Below, piece after piece: positions 1-8,113 of a stretch of 64,000 bases of DNA. Position numbers and translations under genes: made by a program. Numbering within the stretch: position 1 is the stretch's first letter; every line of letters begins with the position of its first letter. The stretch spans positions 952,501-1,016,500 of the forward strand of contig AP026970.1 of assembly GCA_027924025.1 (NCBI GenBank), written 5' to 3'. The DNA comes from Comamonadaceae bacterium OS-4. Its GTDB lineage: Bacteria > Pseudomonadota > Gammaproteobacteria > Burkholderiales > Burkholderiaceae_C. Under the pieces are notes generated by a model. That model searched no databases. It was not told the origin of the DNA and saw nothing but the letters and a program-made list of their open reading frames with translations.

Positions 1-513
1 GAGCATCTTGGGTTCATGGATCAGCGCGCGGCAAATACTCGCCCGCTGCTGCATACCACCCGAGAGCTGCCAAGGAAACTTGTCTTCATAGCCGCCCAAG
101 CCTACCTTTTGTAGCAGTTTGCGCGCGCGCTCTTCGTATTCCTTGCGCTTGGCTTTGAAGTTGCTGCGGTAAGGCTCCACGATTTCCAGCGGCAAGAGCA
201 CGTTGTCGACCGTGGTGCGCCATGGCAACAGGGACGGCGCCTGAAAGGCCATGCCGGAAATTTTGAGGGGCCCGGTGACAGGCTCGTTATCGATCAGGAT
301 CTTGCCCTTGGAGGGCATTTTCAAGCCGGTGGTCAGCTTCATGAAGGTGGACTTGCCGCAGCCCGATGGGCCGACGATGGCGATGAACTCGCCTTTACGC
401 ACCTTGAGGTCGATGGCTTCGACCGCAAAGTGGTTCTGCTTCAGCAGCTCATCGTTGTAGGCAAGCCAGACATCCTGAAAATCAACAAACCAGGGGGATG
501 CTGGTGTTGTCAT
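1..513 (-). CDS. ABC transporter ATP-binding protein, nitrate/sulfonate/taurine type (C-terminus cut by window edge)
   Basis: ATPase subunit of a TauB/SsuB-like importer, energising uptake across the inner membrane. Translated from the ATG at 513, 171 residues are visible: Walker A GPSGCGKS at 49-56, Q-loop glutamine near 91 and signature LSGGMQQR near 150-157. The Walker B region lies outside the window. The start follows the stop of the binding-protein gene by two bases, so the two are co-transcribed, binding protein first. The permease is not visible and presumably lies beyond the left edge. Family assignment is firm. The substrate is unknown; the purine-catabolic neighbourhood suggests a purine or related N-heterocycle (inference). 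Confidence 0.9.
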   Translation of the reverse strand, partial: MTTPASPWFVDFQDVWLAYNDELLKQNHFAVEAIDLKVRKGEFIAIVGPSGCGKSTFMKLTTGLKMPSKGKILIDNEPVTGPLKISGMAFQAPSLLPWRTTVDNVLLPLEIVEPYRSNFKAKRKEYEERARKLLQKVGLGGYEDKFPWQLSGGMQQRASICRALIHEPKML

Positions 514-515
514 GC

Positions 516-1544
516 TTATTTCTTGGGCAGGATGTTGAGCTCAGCCTTGGAGGGCAGGTAGCTGGCATTCCACACCACATCGGGGTTGATGCGGGTTTTG
601 GTGTTGAACGCATCTGACACCTGGGACGCCATCAGCGACAAGCGCGGTCCGTTGACCTGGCCAAAGCCTTCTGCGCGGGCATTGGCGCTGTTGATGACGG
701 TGTCGATGGCCAGCTTGAGGCGGCGTGTTTCCAGGTCCGCGTTGATGATGCCGTCGCGCGCCTTCACATCGGCAACCGCCGCAGAGGGGTTGGCGATCAC
801 GTCTTTGGCGCCCTTGGCAAACGCGGCCAGGAAGGCCTTCACTGCAGCCGGGTTGTCTTTGAGGATCTTGGGCGAAGCGATGATCGCGTTGCCATACAGC
901 TTCACGCCGAATTCGGGGTAGGGCAGGATCACCACGTCCTCGGACTTGACGCCACGCGCTTCCAAGTTCAACAGCGAGGTGAAGGTGAAGCCGGTAATCG
1001 CGTCTACATCACCACGGGCGAGCATGGTTTCGCGCAGGGGTGGGTCCATCGCCGTCCACTGCACGCCGCTCACATTGTTGGCCTTGGCAAAAATGGGGAA
1101 GGCTCGGCGGCCTGCGTCAAACACGGGTGCGCCGAGTTTCTTGCCGTTCAAGTCGGCCGGTGTCTTGATGCCGGACTTTTTGAGCGCCATTACCGAGGCG
1201 GGCGTGTCGTTGTAGACCATCATTACGGCGATGGGCTTGTTGGGTGCATCCGGGTTGTTGGCGTGGAATTCCATCAGCGCAGCCAGATCTGCAAAGCCCA
1301 TGTCATAAGCGCCAGACGCCACGCGGGTCACCGCACCGCCCGAGCCGTTGCCGGCGTCGATGGTCACGTCCAACTTGGCATCTTTGAAGTAGCCCTTGGC
1401 CGCAGGTGTCAAAAACAGGGCGGATGGCCCCTCAAAGCGCCAGTCCAACTGGAACTTGATCGGCGTGCTTTGGGCCATGGCAGAACCGGCGGCCACTGTG
1501 GCAGCAGCCAATGCGATCGCGTGGAGAAACTGGCGTTTTTTCAT
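516..1544 (-). CDS. ABC transporter periplasmic substrate-binding protein (NMT1/SsuA-TauA-like)
   Basis: Periplasmic binding protein of 342 residues, first gene of the importer operon. A Sec signal peptide is clear: MKKR, a hydrophobic Ala-rich stretch, then AMA-Q with cleavage near residue 24/25. The mature part (KFQLDWRFEGPSALF..., PADLNGKKLGAPV) resembles the NMT1/THI5-like and SsuA family, which captures sulfonates, nitrate, pyrimidines or other small organics. A TGTATACA palindrome sits about 64 bases upstream of the start, the same motif found near the purine GntR gene. The ligand may therefore be a purine or derivative (inference from the motif and neighbours). The true ligand cannot be read from sequence. 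Confidence 0.9.
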   Translation of the reverse strand: MKKRQFLHAIALAAATVAAGSAMAQSTPIKFQLDWRFEGPSALFLTPAAKGYFKDAKLDVTIDAGNGSGGAVTRVASGAYDMGFADLAALMEFHANNPDAPNKPIAVMMVYNDTPASVMALKKSGIKTPADLNGKKLGAPVFDAGRRAFPIFAKANNVSGVQWTAMDPPLRETMLARGDVDAITGFTFTSLLNLEARGVKSEDVVILPYPEFGVKLYGNAIIASPKILKDNPAAVKAFLAAFAKGAKDVIANPSAAVADVKARDGIINADLETRRLKLAIDTVINSANARAEGFGQVNGPRLSLMASQVSDAFNTKTRINPDVVWNASYLPSKAELNILPKK

Positions 1545-1607
1545 GGGAGCTCCTACAAGGTAATAGATGGACTAGATCAAGCAAGAAGGATGCCCAAATT
1601 TGGGGCG

Positions 1608-1615
1608 TGTATACA
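1608..1615. promoter_or_regulatory. TGTATACA palindrome upstream of the ABC binding-protein gene
   Basis: Perfect 8-bp palindrome in the intergenic region, 64 bases before the start at 1544. The same 8-mer occurs at 3305-3312, 3318-3325 and 8076-8083, all in leader regions of purine genes. It is the expected shape for a GntR-family dimer site. Candidate operator; the regulator assignment to the gene at 7405-8046 is inference. Confidence 0.5.
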
Positions 1616-1711
1616 AAGCCGCTGGCCTCATTCTCTTGCGCTCCCTGTGCGAGCGAGGCAGTAGATACCCTTTAACGTCAACCCGAATGTTCGTTGCAGG
1701 GGTTTCGACCA

Positions 1712-1734
1712 GAAAAAGGGCCCTTGTGGGCCCT
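1712..1734 (-). terminator. Rho-independent terminator of the permease gene
   Basis: Read on the minus strand: a 7-bp stem AGGGCCC/GGGCCCT with a 4-base loop (1717-1734), followed by a run of T residues (complement of the A-run at 1712-1716). It lies 25 bases beyond the permease stop codon. Confidence 0.75.
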
Positions 1735-1758
1735 GTGTGGGTTTTGCAGCGGGTTGCT

Positions 1759-3240
1759 TCAATGGGCATCGGCTTGCTTGGCGGCCTGGATCACCGCAGC
1801 GTCATCCTGCCGGGTACCGTTGAAATAGACGTTCAGGAGTACCGCACTCACCGAGGCCAGCAGGATTCCGGACTCGATCAACGGGTGGATGCTGTGCGGC
1901 ATCCATTGCAGGAATTTGGGCGCAATCAGGGGGATCATTCCGAAGCCGATGGAGATGGCCACGATAAACAAGTTGTTGCGGTTTTTTTGATAGTCCACCG
2001 ACGCCAGGATGCGAATGCCGGTGGCCGCGACCATGCCGAACATCACCAGACCTGCACCACCCAGTACAAAGGTGGGCAAGGACTCCACCAGGGCCGCCAT
2101 CTTGGGCACTAGGCCGAGCAGGATCAGTATCAGGCCGCCCGCCACGCAGACAAAACGGCTCTTCACGCCTGTGACGCCAACCAAACCTACGTTTTGCGAG
2201 AAGCTGGTGTAGGGGAAGGTATTGAAAATGCCACCGATCAGGGTGCCCAAACCATCGGTACGAAGACCGGCTGTCAACATCTTTTGATCGACCTTCTTGG
2301 ATGTCATGTCCCCCAAGGCGAGGAACATGCCGGTGGACTCGATCATCACCACAATCATCACCAGCGACATGGTCAAAACCAGGATCGGGTCGAACACCGG
2401 TGTCGCAATTTCAAAGGGCAACACCAGATCAAACCAGCCGGCTTGGGCCACTCGGCTAAAGTCCATGAGACCAGCGGCAGTAGCCACCACACCCCCAACG
2501 ACTATGCCGAGCAATACGGAGATGTTGGCCACAAAACCCTTGGCATATTTGGCAATCAACAGGATGGAAACCAGCACGATGGCCGCAATGCCGATGTGCG
2601 GGAGCTGCGCATATTTGGGGTTCGGCACTGTACCCACCAGATTGAGGCCGGCAGGTACCGGCGGGATAGCGCCTGTGCCGGCAGCTTGTTTTGCTGCATC
2701 CAGCCAGGCCAGATGCTCCGGGCTCGGAATGCTGGGAGCGTTGGGGCCGAAAGGGTTGCCGAAAATCCAATTGATGCCCACGCGCATCAGGCTGATGCCG
2801 ATCACGGCAATGATGGTTCCCGTGACCACCGGCGGGAAAAAACGCAGCATGCGGCTGATCACCGGCGCAATCAGGATGGACACCACCCCGGCGCCAATGA
2901 TGGCCCCGAATATCAAACCAGCACCTTGAGGGCCGGGGTTGCTATTGGCCATGGCGACCATGGGAGCGACCGATGCGAAAGTAACGCCCATCATCACCGG
3001 CAGCTTGATGCCGAACCACTGCGTGGCTCCCAGCGATTGGATCAATGTCACGATGCCGCAGCAAAACAGGTCGGCGGATATCAGCATGGCCACTTGCTCG
3101 GGGCTGAGCTTGAGCGCGCGGCCCACGATCAGTGGCACCGCGACGGCACCCGCGTACATCACCAGCACATGCTGAAGGCCCAATGCCGAAAGTTTGCCTG
3201 CGGGCAGGACTTCATCCACCGGGTGGACGTTCTGTGACAT
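1759..3240 (-). CDS. Nucleobase:cation symporter-2 family urate/xanthine permease
   Basis: Inner-membrane proton symporter of 493 residues with many hydrophobic segments. The NCS2 signature region reads SQNVGLVGVTGVKSR at about 348-362, and the conserved acidic ESTG motif lies near 301. The family imports uracil, xanthine or urate. The QN-x-G-x5-TGV signature and purine-catabolic neighbours favour urate or xanthine; the residue after QN is Val rather than the Asn common in characterised xanthine/urate carriers, so exact specificity is uncertain. Two TGTATACA palindromes lie 65-85 bases before the start and a terminator follows, so it appears to be a single-gene unit. Confidence 0.88.
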   Translation of the reverse strand: MSQNVHPVDEVLPAGKLSALGLQHVLVMYAGAVAVPLIVGRALKLSPEQVAMLISADLFCCGIVTLIQSLGATQWFGIKLPVMMGVTFASVAPMVAMANSNPGPQGAGLIFGAIIGAGVVSILIAPVISRMLRFFPPVVTGTIIAVIGISLMRVGINWIFGNPFGPNAPSIPSPEHLAWLDAAKQAAGTGAIPPVPAGLNLVGTVPNPKYAQLPHIGIAAIVLVSILLIAKYAKGFVANISVLLGIVVGGVVATAAGLMDFSRVAQAGWFDLVLPFEIATPVFDPILVLTMSLVMIVVMIESTGMFLALGDMTSKKVDQKMLTAGLRTDGLGTLIGGIFNTFPYTSFSQNVGLVGVTGVKSRFVCVAGGLILILLGLVPKMAALVESLPTFVLGGAGLVMFGMVAATGIRILASVDYQKNRNNLFIVAISIGFGMIPLIAPKFLQWMPHSIHPLIESGILLASVSAVLLNVYFNGTRQDDAAVIQAAKQADAH

Positions 3241-3304
3241 AGCGCATTCTCCAGATGAGGGCGTCTCAGCCTTAAGGCTTCGACTGGTCTAAAGGCTTGA
3301 AAAC

Positions 3305-3325
3305 TGTATACACATTTTGTATACA
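3305..3325. promoter_or_regulatory. Tandem TGTATACA palindromes upstream of the permease gene
   Basis: Two copies of the 8-bp palindrome at 3305-3312 and 3318-3325, 13 bases centre to centre. The second extends to TTTTGTATACAAAA. They sit upstream of the permease start (3240) and just past the stop of the M20 gene. The paired arrangement suggests cooperative binding by a GntR dimer (inference). Confidence 0.55.
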
Positions 3326-3377
3326 AAATTTTCAGGGCCTTAGCGGGGAAACCCTCTACCCGGGAAAACAGCGGCTC

Positions 3378-4637
3378 TCAGTGGGGCTGCAGCAAGTCCA
3401 GCAGTGTTCGCGCCACCACCTTGGTGGCCTTGCGCAAGTCGTCCAAACTGACACGTTCATCTGCCCGCTTAGCGTGGGACTCCAGCACCGTGCGGGGGCC
3501 GGCGCCGTAGATGACACCGGGAATGCCGCGCTCAGAAAACAGACGCACATCGGTGTAGAGCGGGGTGCCCATGGCGGGGATGGGTTCACCAAACAAGGCT
3601 TCGCCGTGCTTTTGCAGCGCATTCACCAATGGCTTGTTTCCTGCCAAGGGACGCATGGAATTGGCCAGCAGCAGGCGTTTGATGTCTACCGAGATGCCGG
3701 GCACCCGGGATGCGGCATCTGCAATCACTTTGCGGATGGAGGCTTCTACCTCAATGGGGTTCTCCTCGGGGATCATGCGGCGGTCCAGCTTGAAGACCAC
3801 TTTGCCGGGCACCACGTTGGTGTTGGTGCCGCCTTCGATGCGGCCCACGTTCAGGTAGGGGTGGTTGATACCGTCCACATCGGAGGTGACTTGCTTGTAC
3901 AGCGTGTTCTGGGCGTACAGCGCGTTCAGGATGTGCACCGCGCCTTGCAGGGCGTCCACGCCGGACTCGGGAATAGCGGCGTGCGCCATCTTGCCGTGTA
4001 CCGTTACCTCCATTTGCAGGCACCCGTTGTGTGCGGTGATGACCTGGTAAGAAAAGCCCGCCGCCAGCAGCAAATCAGGCTTGGTGAGGCCTTTTTCCAA
4101 CAACCAGCCGGGGCCGAGTTCGCCGCCGAATTCTTCGTCGTAGGTAAACAGCAGTTCCACACCGCCCTGAAGCGGCAGACCCAGCGATTCGAGGGCTCGC
4201 ACCGCAAAGGTGTAGCTGGAGAAATCGCTCTTGCTCACCGCGGTGGCGCGGCCGTATAGGTTGCCGTTGGCAATCTCGCCGCCGTAGGGGTCATGCGTCC
4301 AGCCTTCGCCGGGTGGCACCACGTCGCCGTGGGCATTCAGGCCGATGGTGATGCCACCGCGGCCCGCGCCGTCTGCGGCGCTTTGCCCGTACTGGCGGCG
4401 CACCACCAGGTTGGTGATGCTTTGCATGCCGGCAGCCTGCACTTCGCTGGCCGGCACGCTGTGTTTTTCGACCTGCAGGCCCATGTCGGCCAGCAGCTCG
4501 GCGGTGCGGTCCGCGTGGGGGGCGTTGTTGCCGGGCGGGGTGTCGGTGGGCACGCGCACCAGTTCTTGCAGAAAGCGCACTTGCTCGTCAAAGTGCGTGT
4601 CAATCCAGGTGTCGAGTTGTTCGTAGGGGGTGGTCAT
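3378..4637 (-). CDS. M20 family metallohydrolase (ArgE/DapE/ACY1-like)
   Basis: Predicted zinc-dependent amidohydrolase, 419 residues. The ATG at 4637 was chosen because it begins at a normal M20 N-terminus and overlaps the stop of the upstream uraD-allC gene in an ATGA. A longer reading frame extends upstream but runs inside that gene. Metal-site features seen: AHGDVVP at 102-108, YDEEFGGE at 166-173 with the usual Glu pair. The second metal motif is unusual: GRATAVSK at 129-136 where M20 enzymes normally have GRGxxDxK, so the bridging Asp is not at its standard place. Being last in an allantoin operon, it may act on a ureido compound such as ureidoglycine or ureidoglycolate (inference). Confidence 0.85.
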   Translation of the reverse strand: MTTPYEQLDTWIDTHFDEQVRFLQELVRVPTDTPPGNNAPHADRTAELLADMGLQVEKHSVPASEVQAAGMQSITNLVVRRQYGQSAADGAGRGGITIGLNAHGDVVPPGEGWTHDPYGGEIANGNLYGRATAVSKSDFSSYTFAVRALESLGLPLQGGVELLFTYDEEFGGELGPGWLLEKGLTKPDLLLAAGFSYQVITAHNGCLQMEVTVHGKMAHAAIPESGVDALQGAVHILNALYAQNTLYKQVTSDVDGINHPYLNVGRIEGGTNTNVVPGKVVFKLDRRMIPEENPIEVEASIRKVIADAASRVPGISVDIKRLLLANSMRPLAGNKPLVNALQKHGEALFGEPIPAMGTPLYTDVRLFSERGIPGVIYGAGPRTVLESHAKRADERVSLDDLRKATKVVARTLLDLLQPH

Positions 4638-6451
4638 GGGTGTGTATGTTCTTGGGCCAGTTGGTGCAACAGATGGCTGAACGCATCTACTGCGAGTTGC
4701 ATATCGTCGCTGGTGGTCGATTCCAGCGGGTTGTGGCTGATGCCGGAGTTGAGGCCGCGTACAAAGAGCATGGCCTGCGGCAGGATGGTGTGCAGCTTCA
4801 TGGCGTCGTGCCCGGCGCCGCTGGGCATGCGGTGCAGGGGCACGCCCAAGGCAGTGACCGCTGTTTCCCAACGCTGCTGCCATGCGGGCGCGCTGGGCGC
4901 CGCGCTGGCCTGCATGGTGCGGGTGAGGCTGTGTTGTAGGCCGCGGCGCTCGCAGATCAGGCGCAGGCCGGTGAGTACTTTGGCCTCCAGTGCATCGCGC
5001 TGCGCATCCGACGGAGCACGCAAATCCAGCGAAAAGGTGCAGCGCCCCGGCACCACATTGATGGAGCCATTGGGCACTTGCAGCTGCCCCACGGTGCCTA
5101 CCGAGTCTCCATCTTGAGTGGCGCAGTGTTCGACCAGCAAGATCAGCTCGGCCACCGCAGCCGCTGCGTCGCGGCGCTGGCCCATGGGCGTGGTGCCTGC
5201 GTGGCTGGCCATGCCGGTGATCTCGCCTACATAGCGCACGCTGGCGTTGATGGAGGTGACCACACCCAGTGGAATGTCCAGCGCGTTGAGCACCGGGCCT
5301 TGTTCGATATGGACCTCCACAAAGCCTTGGTAGTCGGCAGGGTTGCGGCGGATGGCGCCAATCGCATTCACGTCCAACCCCGCTTTCGCCATGGCGTCGC
5401 GCATGGAAATACCATCTGCATCCGTCTGGTCCAGCCAAGCGAGGTCAAAGTCTCCGGTGAGTGCACCCGAGCCCAGAAAGGTGGCTTTGTAGCGCTGGCC
5501 TTCTTCCTCTGCAAAGGCCACCACTTCCAGCGCGTAGGGCAAGCGCTGGCCTCGGGCCTTGAGCGCTTGCACACAGGCGAGTGGCACGTAGATGCCCAGC
5601 CGACCGTCGTACTTGCCACCGTTGCGCACGGTGTCATAGTGGCTGCCGGTCAGCAGGGTTTTGGATGAAAAAAGGCTCTGGCGCACGTCCGGTGTGCGCG
5701 GGTAGCTATCACTTTCGTAGCGACCCACCACATTGCCCACCGCATCGATGGTGGCGCTGTCGCAGCCGGCGGCCAGCATATCGGCTTGAATCTGGCGGGC
5801 GCAGGCCAAGTGCGCATCCGTGAGGTAGGTCACGGTCAATTGACCCGTGCCCACATAGGCTGCGTCAGTGTGTTGAGCCAGCGCCTCCTGCCAGTCCCAC
5901 ACCTGATGGCCTTGCGTGGGGGAATAGCCAAACTTGTCGTTCAGGCGTATCTCAGCAATACGGTGCACATTGCGCAGGCACTCGGCCAGCTCAAAGTCCG
6001 GGTGGCCTTGCACGCGGCGCTCCAGCGTGGCGATGATCTCGGCCTTGCTTAGACCTGTACCGCGTGGTCCACGTACTGCGAGGATGAAGGGAAAGCCGAA
6101 GCGTTCGTTGTACTCCGCGTTCAGGCGCTGAATTTTGTCGAACTCGGCCGGCGTGCAATGCGTGAGGCCGGCCTTGCTTTGCTCGTTGGTGCTCTCGGCG
6201 GTGAGACTTTGGTCCACCATCGCCTTGCCGGCTAGCTCGGGGTGGGCACGCAAGAGTGCAAGCTGGGGCTCGCGCCCCGCTGCGGCCACCACCTGCACCA
6301 TGCCATGTTTGAAGGCCGCAAGTGACACAAAGGGCCGTTGTTGCAAGGCCTTTTCCACAATCCAAGGCGAGTGCTCGTACAAGCCATCCAGCAGGCGTAC
6401 CGCCTCGCTCAGCGGCAGGGTGTTGAGTTGTTCCAGAGTCAGTGTGCTCAT
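4634..6451 (-). CDS. allC: Fused OHCU decarboxylase (UraD) - allantoate amidohydrolase (AllC)
   Basis: Bifunctional cytoplasmic enzyme of about 605 residues. Residues 1-170 form an OHCU decarboxylase domain: HPELAGK at 70-76 carries the expected catalytic His, and ERFGFPF at 116-122 is a family motif. This domain gives S-allantoin from the urate-derived intermediate. Residues ~195-605 form an M20 allantoate amidohydrolase (GSHYDTVRNGGKYDG from 269; AEEEGQRY near 314), yielding ureidoglycine, CO2 and ammonia. PuuE, acting between the two steps, is encoded immediately upstream: its TGA touches a GTG-ATG pair, so translation could begin at 6454 or 6451. Residues ~243-260 are encoded by a copy of the interspersed repeat described elsewhere. 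The fusion itself is visible; activities are inferred from family. Confidence 0.92.
   Translation of the reverse strand: MSTLTLEQLNTLPLSEAVRLLDGLYEHSPWIVEKALQQRPFVSLAAFKHGMVQVVAAAGREPQLALLRAHPELAGKAMVDQSLTAESTNEQSKAGLTHCTPAEFDKIQRLNAEYNERFGFPFILAVRGPRGTGLSKAEIIATLERRVQGHPDFELAECLRNVHRIAEIRLNDKFGYSPTQGHQVWDWQEALAQHTDAAYVGTGQLTVTYLTDAHLACARQIQADMLAAGCDSATIDAVGNVVGRYESDSYPRTPDVRQSLFSSKTLLTGSHYDTVRNGGKYDGRLGIYVPLACVQALKARGQRLPYALEVVAFAEEEGQRYKATFLGSGALTGDFDLAWLDQTDADGISMRDAMAKAGLDVNAIGAIRRNPADYQGFVEVHIEQGPVLNALDIPLGVVTSINASVRYVGEITGMASHAGTTPMGQRRDAAAAVAELILLVEHCATQDGDSVGTVGQLQVPNGSINVVPGRCTFSLDLRAPSDAQRDALEAKVLTGLRLICERRGLQHSLTRTMQASAAPSAPAWQQRWETAVTALGVPLHRMPSGAGHDAMKLHTILPQAMLFVRGLNSGISHNPLESTTSDDMQLAVDAFSHLLHQLAQEHTHP
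5674..5723 (+). repeat. Interspersed ~50-bp repeat, copy inside allC
   Basis: Full-length match by eye to the intergenic copies at 57538-57588 and 24221-24270: a ggctctggcgcacgt head, a gtgcgcgggtagct core and a cgtagcga tail. It is translated (antisense to the repeat) as residues ~243-260 of the UraD-AllC protein without disturbing the frame. Confidence 0.6.
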
Positions 6452-6454
6452 CAC

Positions 6455-7408
6455 TCAGCCTTGATAAGGATGCGTGGCTTTCCAGTGCCGCGCAATGTCG
6501 ATGCGTCGTGCCACCCACACGTTTTTGTGCTGAGTGATGTGGTCCAGAAAGCGCTGCAGCGCCGTAATGCGACCCGGGCGCCCCAGTAGGCGGCAGTGCA
6601 TGCCTATGCTCATCATCTTGGGCGCATTCAGGCCATCCGGATCCCCTTCGGCGTAGAGCGCGTCGAAGGTGTCCTTCATGTACTGAAAGAACGGGTCTGC
6701 GTGCGAGTAGCCCTGGGGTAGGGCGAAGCGCATGTCATTGCAATCCAGGGTGTAGGGCACGATAAGTTGGGGCACCACGCTGCCGTCCGTTTTTTGCACC
6801 TTCATCCAGAAGGGCAGGTCGTCGCCGTAGTAGTCGCTGTCGTACTCAAAGCCGCCGTAGTCGGCCACCAGGCGGCGGGTGCGTGGGCTGTCTCGGCCGG
6901 TGTACCAGCCCAACGGTCTCTCACCCGTTAGCTTTCCGATGGCGGCCATGCCCAGCTGCATGTGTTCGCGTTCTTGCGCCTCGTCCATGTTCTGGTAGTG
7001 GATCCAGCGATGGCCATGGCAGGCAATCTCGTGGTCCAGCTCCACGAGGCGTCGGGTCAACTCCGGGTAGCGCTCCAGCGCCATGCCGACACCGAACACC
7101 GTCAGAGGCAAGCCACGTTTTTCGAACTCGCGCAGGATGCGCCACACACCGGCGCGTGAGCCGTATTCGTAAATGCCTTCCATGCTGATGTGGCGGTCTG
7201 GATAGCTGGCCGGGTTGAACATTTCTGAGAGGAATTGTTCAGAGCCTGCGTCTCCGTGCAGCACGCTGTTCTCGCCGCCTTCTTCGTAATTGAGGACGAA
7301 TTGCACGGCTACGCGGGCCTGGCCGGGCCACTGGGCGTGGGGCACGTGTTCGCCGTACCCCACCAGATCACGGGGGTAGGCTTGGGTGGTGTCGTAGGTG
7401 GGGTTCAT
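6455..7408 (-). CDS. puuE: Allantoinase PuuE (polysaccharide-deacetylase fold)
   Basis: Metal-independent type of allantoinase, 317 residues, hydrolysing allantoin to allantoate. The sequence is a close family match: the N-terminus with YPRDLVGYGEH and VLNYEEGGENSVLHGD is typical of PuuE and distinct from dihydropyrimidinase-like AllB. The NodB-like core (ACHGHRWIHYQN, GWYTGRDSPRTRRLV) follows. It starts four bases inside the end of the GntR gene (ATGA overlap) and is followed directly by the uraD-allC fusion, so gntR-puuE-uraD/allC-M20 form one tight operon. Function is well supported by family and context. Confidence 0.93.
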   Translation of the reverse strand: MNPTYDTTQAYPRDLVGYGEHVPHAQWPGQARVAVQFVLNYEEGGENSVLHGDAGSEQFLSEMFNPASYPDRHISMEGIYEYGSRAGVWRILREFEKRGLPLTVFGVGMALERYPELTRRLVELDHEIACHGHRWIHYQNMDEAQEREHMQLGMAAIGKLTGERPLGWYTGRDSPRTRRLVADYGGFEYDSDYYGDDLPFWMKVQKTDGSVVPQLIVPYTLDCNDMRFALPQGYSHADPFFQYMKDTFDALYAEGDPDGLNAPKMMSIGMHCRLLGRPGRITALQRFLDHITQHKNVWVARRIDIARHWKATHPYQG

Positions 7409-8046
7409 GTAGATTCGTCAGGGGGCAAAGTCAGACCGGCTTCTACGTGCTGAAGGTGCTCGTCCATCAAACGCAGGGCCAAAGTTTCGTCGCGGGCTTC
7501 CAAGGCATCCACCAGTGCAGCATGCTCCTCGTGCGAATGAGCTGCGGAATCACTGGATTGATACATCAGTGTGATCAGAGAGCAGCGTGAGAGCAGATCC
7601 ATCAGCATCAATGCCAGCACTTCATTGCCGAGCAACTGGGCCATGCGCACATGGAAGTCGCCCAGCAACTCGGTGCGGTTACTGATGGTGCCGCCATGGA
7701 CGGCATTTTGTTCTTCGGCAATGTGTTGGCGCAGGGCATCGATGTGTTCCGGGTTGGCCGTCGCGATGAATGCACGGACCATGCCGGCCTCGAGCATCCG
7801 GCGCACCGCAAACACCTGCCTCGCCTCGGTCACAGATGGCGCTGCCACAAAGGCGCCACGCGCCGGTTCCATGTGGATCAGGCGATTGCGCGAAAGCTGG
7901 AACAAGGCCTGCCGGATCAGCGTGCGGGACACGCCGAACTGGTCCGCAAGCTTTTGCTCGGCCAGTTTGGCCCCGGGGGTGAGCTGGTGGTCCACGATGG
8001 CGGCGGTAATCGCCTCCACAATGAAACCGGTAGTGGTGGTCTCCAT
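7405..8046 (-). CDS. GntR family (FCD-type) transcriptional regulator of purine catabolism
   Basis: DNA-binding regulator, 213 residues. The winged-helix domain occupies about residues 10-75 (KLAEQKLADQFGVSRTLIRQAL is the helix-turn-helix; RGAFVAAP ends the wing) and an FCD ligand domain follows. The reading frame continues upstream, but the ATG at 8046 gives a normal GntR N-terminus and leaves the palindrome at 8072-8087 in the promoter. First gene of the puuE/allC operon and divergent from uraH. Likely autoregulated through that palindrome, with a purine intermediate as effector (inference). Confidence 0.88.
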   Translation of the reverse strand: METTTTGFIVEAITAAIVDHQLTPGAKLAEQKLADQFGVSRTLIRQALFQLSRNRLIHMEPARGAFVAAPSVTEARQVFAVRRMLEAGMVRAFIATANPEHIDALRQHIAEEQNAVHGGTISNRTELLGDFHVRMAQLLGNEVLALMLMDLLSRCSLITLMYQSSDSAAHSHEEHAALVDALEARDETLALRLMDEHLQHVEAGLTLPPDEST

Positions 8047-8071
8047 CAGGTCATGATACCGAGAATGACCA

Positions 8072-8087
8072 AAAGTGTATACACTTT
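8072..8087. promoter_or_regulatory. 16-bp perfect palindrome between gntR and uraH
   Basis: AAAGTGTATACACTTT, a perfect 16-bp inverted repeat whose centre is TGTATACA. It lies 26 bases before the gntR start and 27 before the uraH start. This is the strongest candidate operator for the adjacent GntR protein. Confidence 0.65.
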
Positions 8088-8113
8088 GCTTTTTCAACAG
8101 AAAGGCAAGCGCC

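Noticed and set aside
2194..3237. Long open frame on the plus strand opposite the urate/xanthine permease
   Set aside because: His/Gln-rich composition, no family features; a GC-bias shadow of the permease gene, which has clear transmembrane and NCS2 motifs.
4638..5438. N-terminal extension of the M20 hydrolase to 686 residues
   Set aside because: The extension overlaps allC in another frame, is Arg/His-rich and non-homologous; the ATGA at 4634-4637 gives a normal M20 start.
3297..5668. Several long plus-strand frames opposite the M20 and allC genes
   Set aside because: They lack recognisable domains and mirror genuine minus-strand coding regions with strong motifs and overlapping stop-start junctions.
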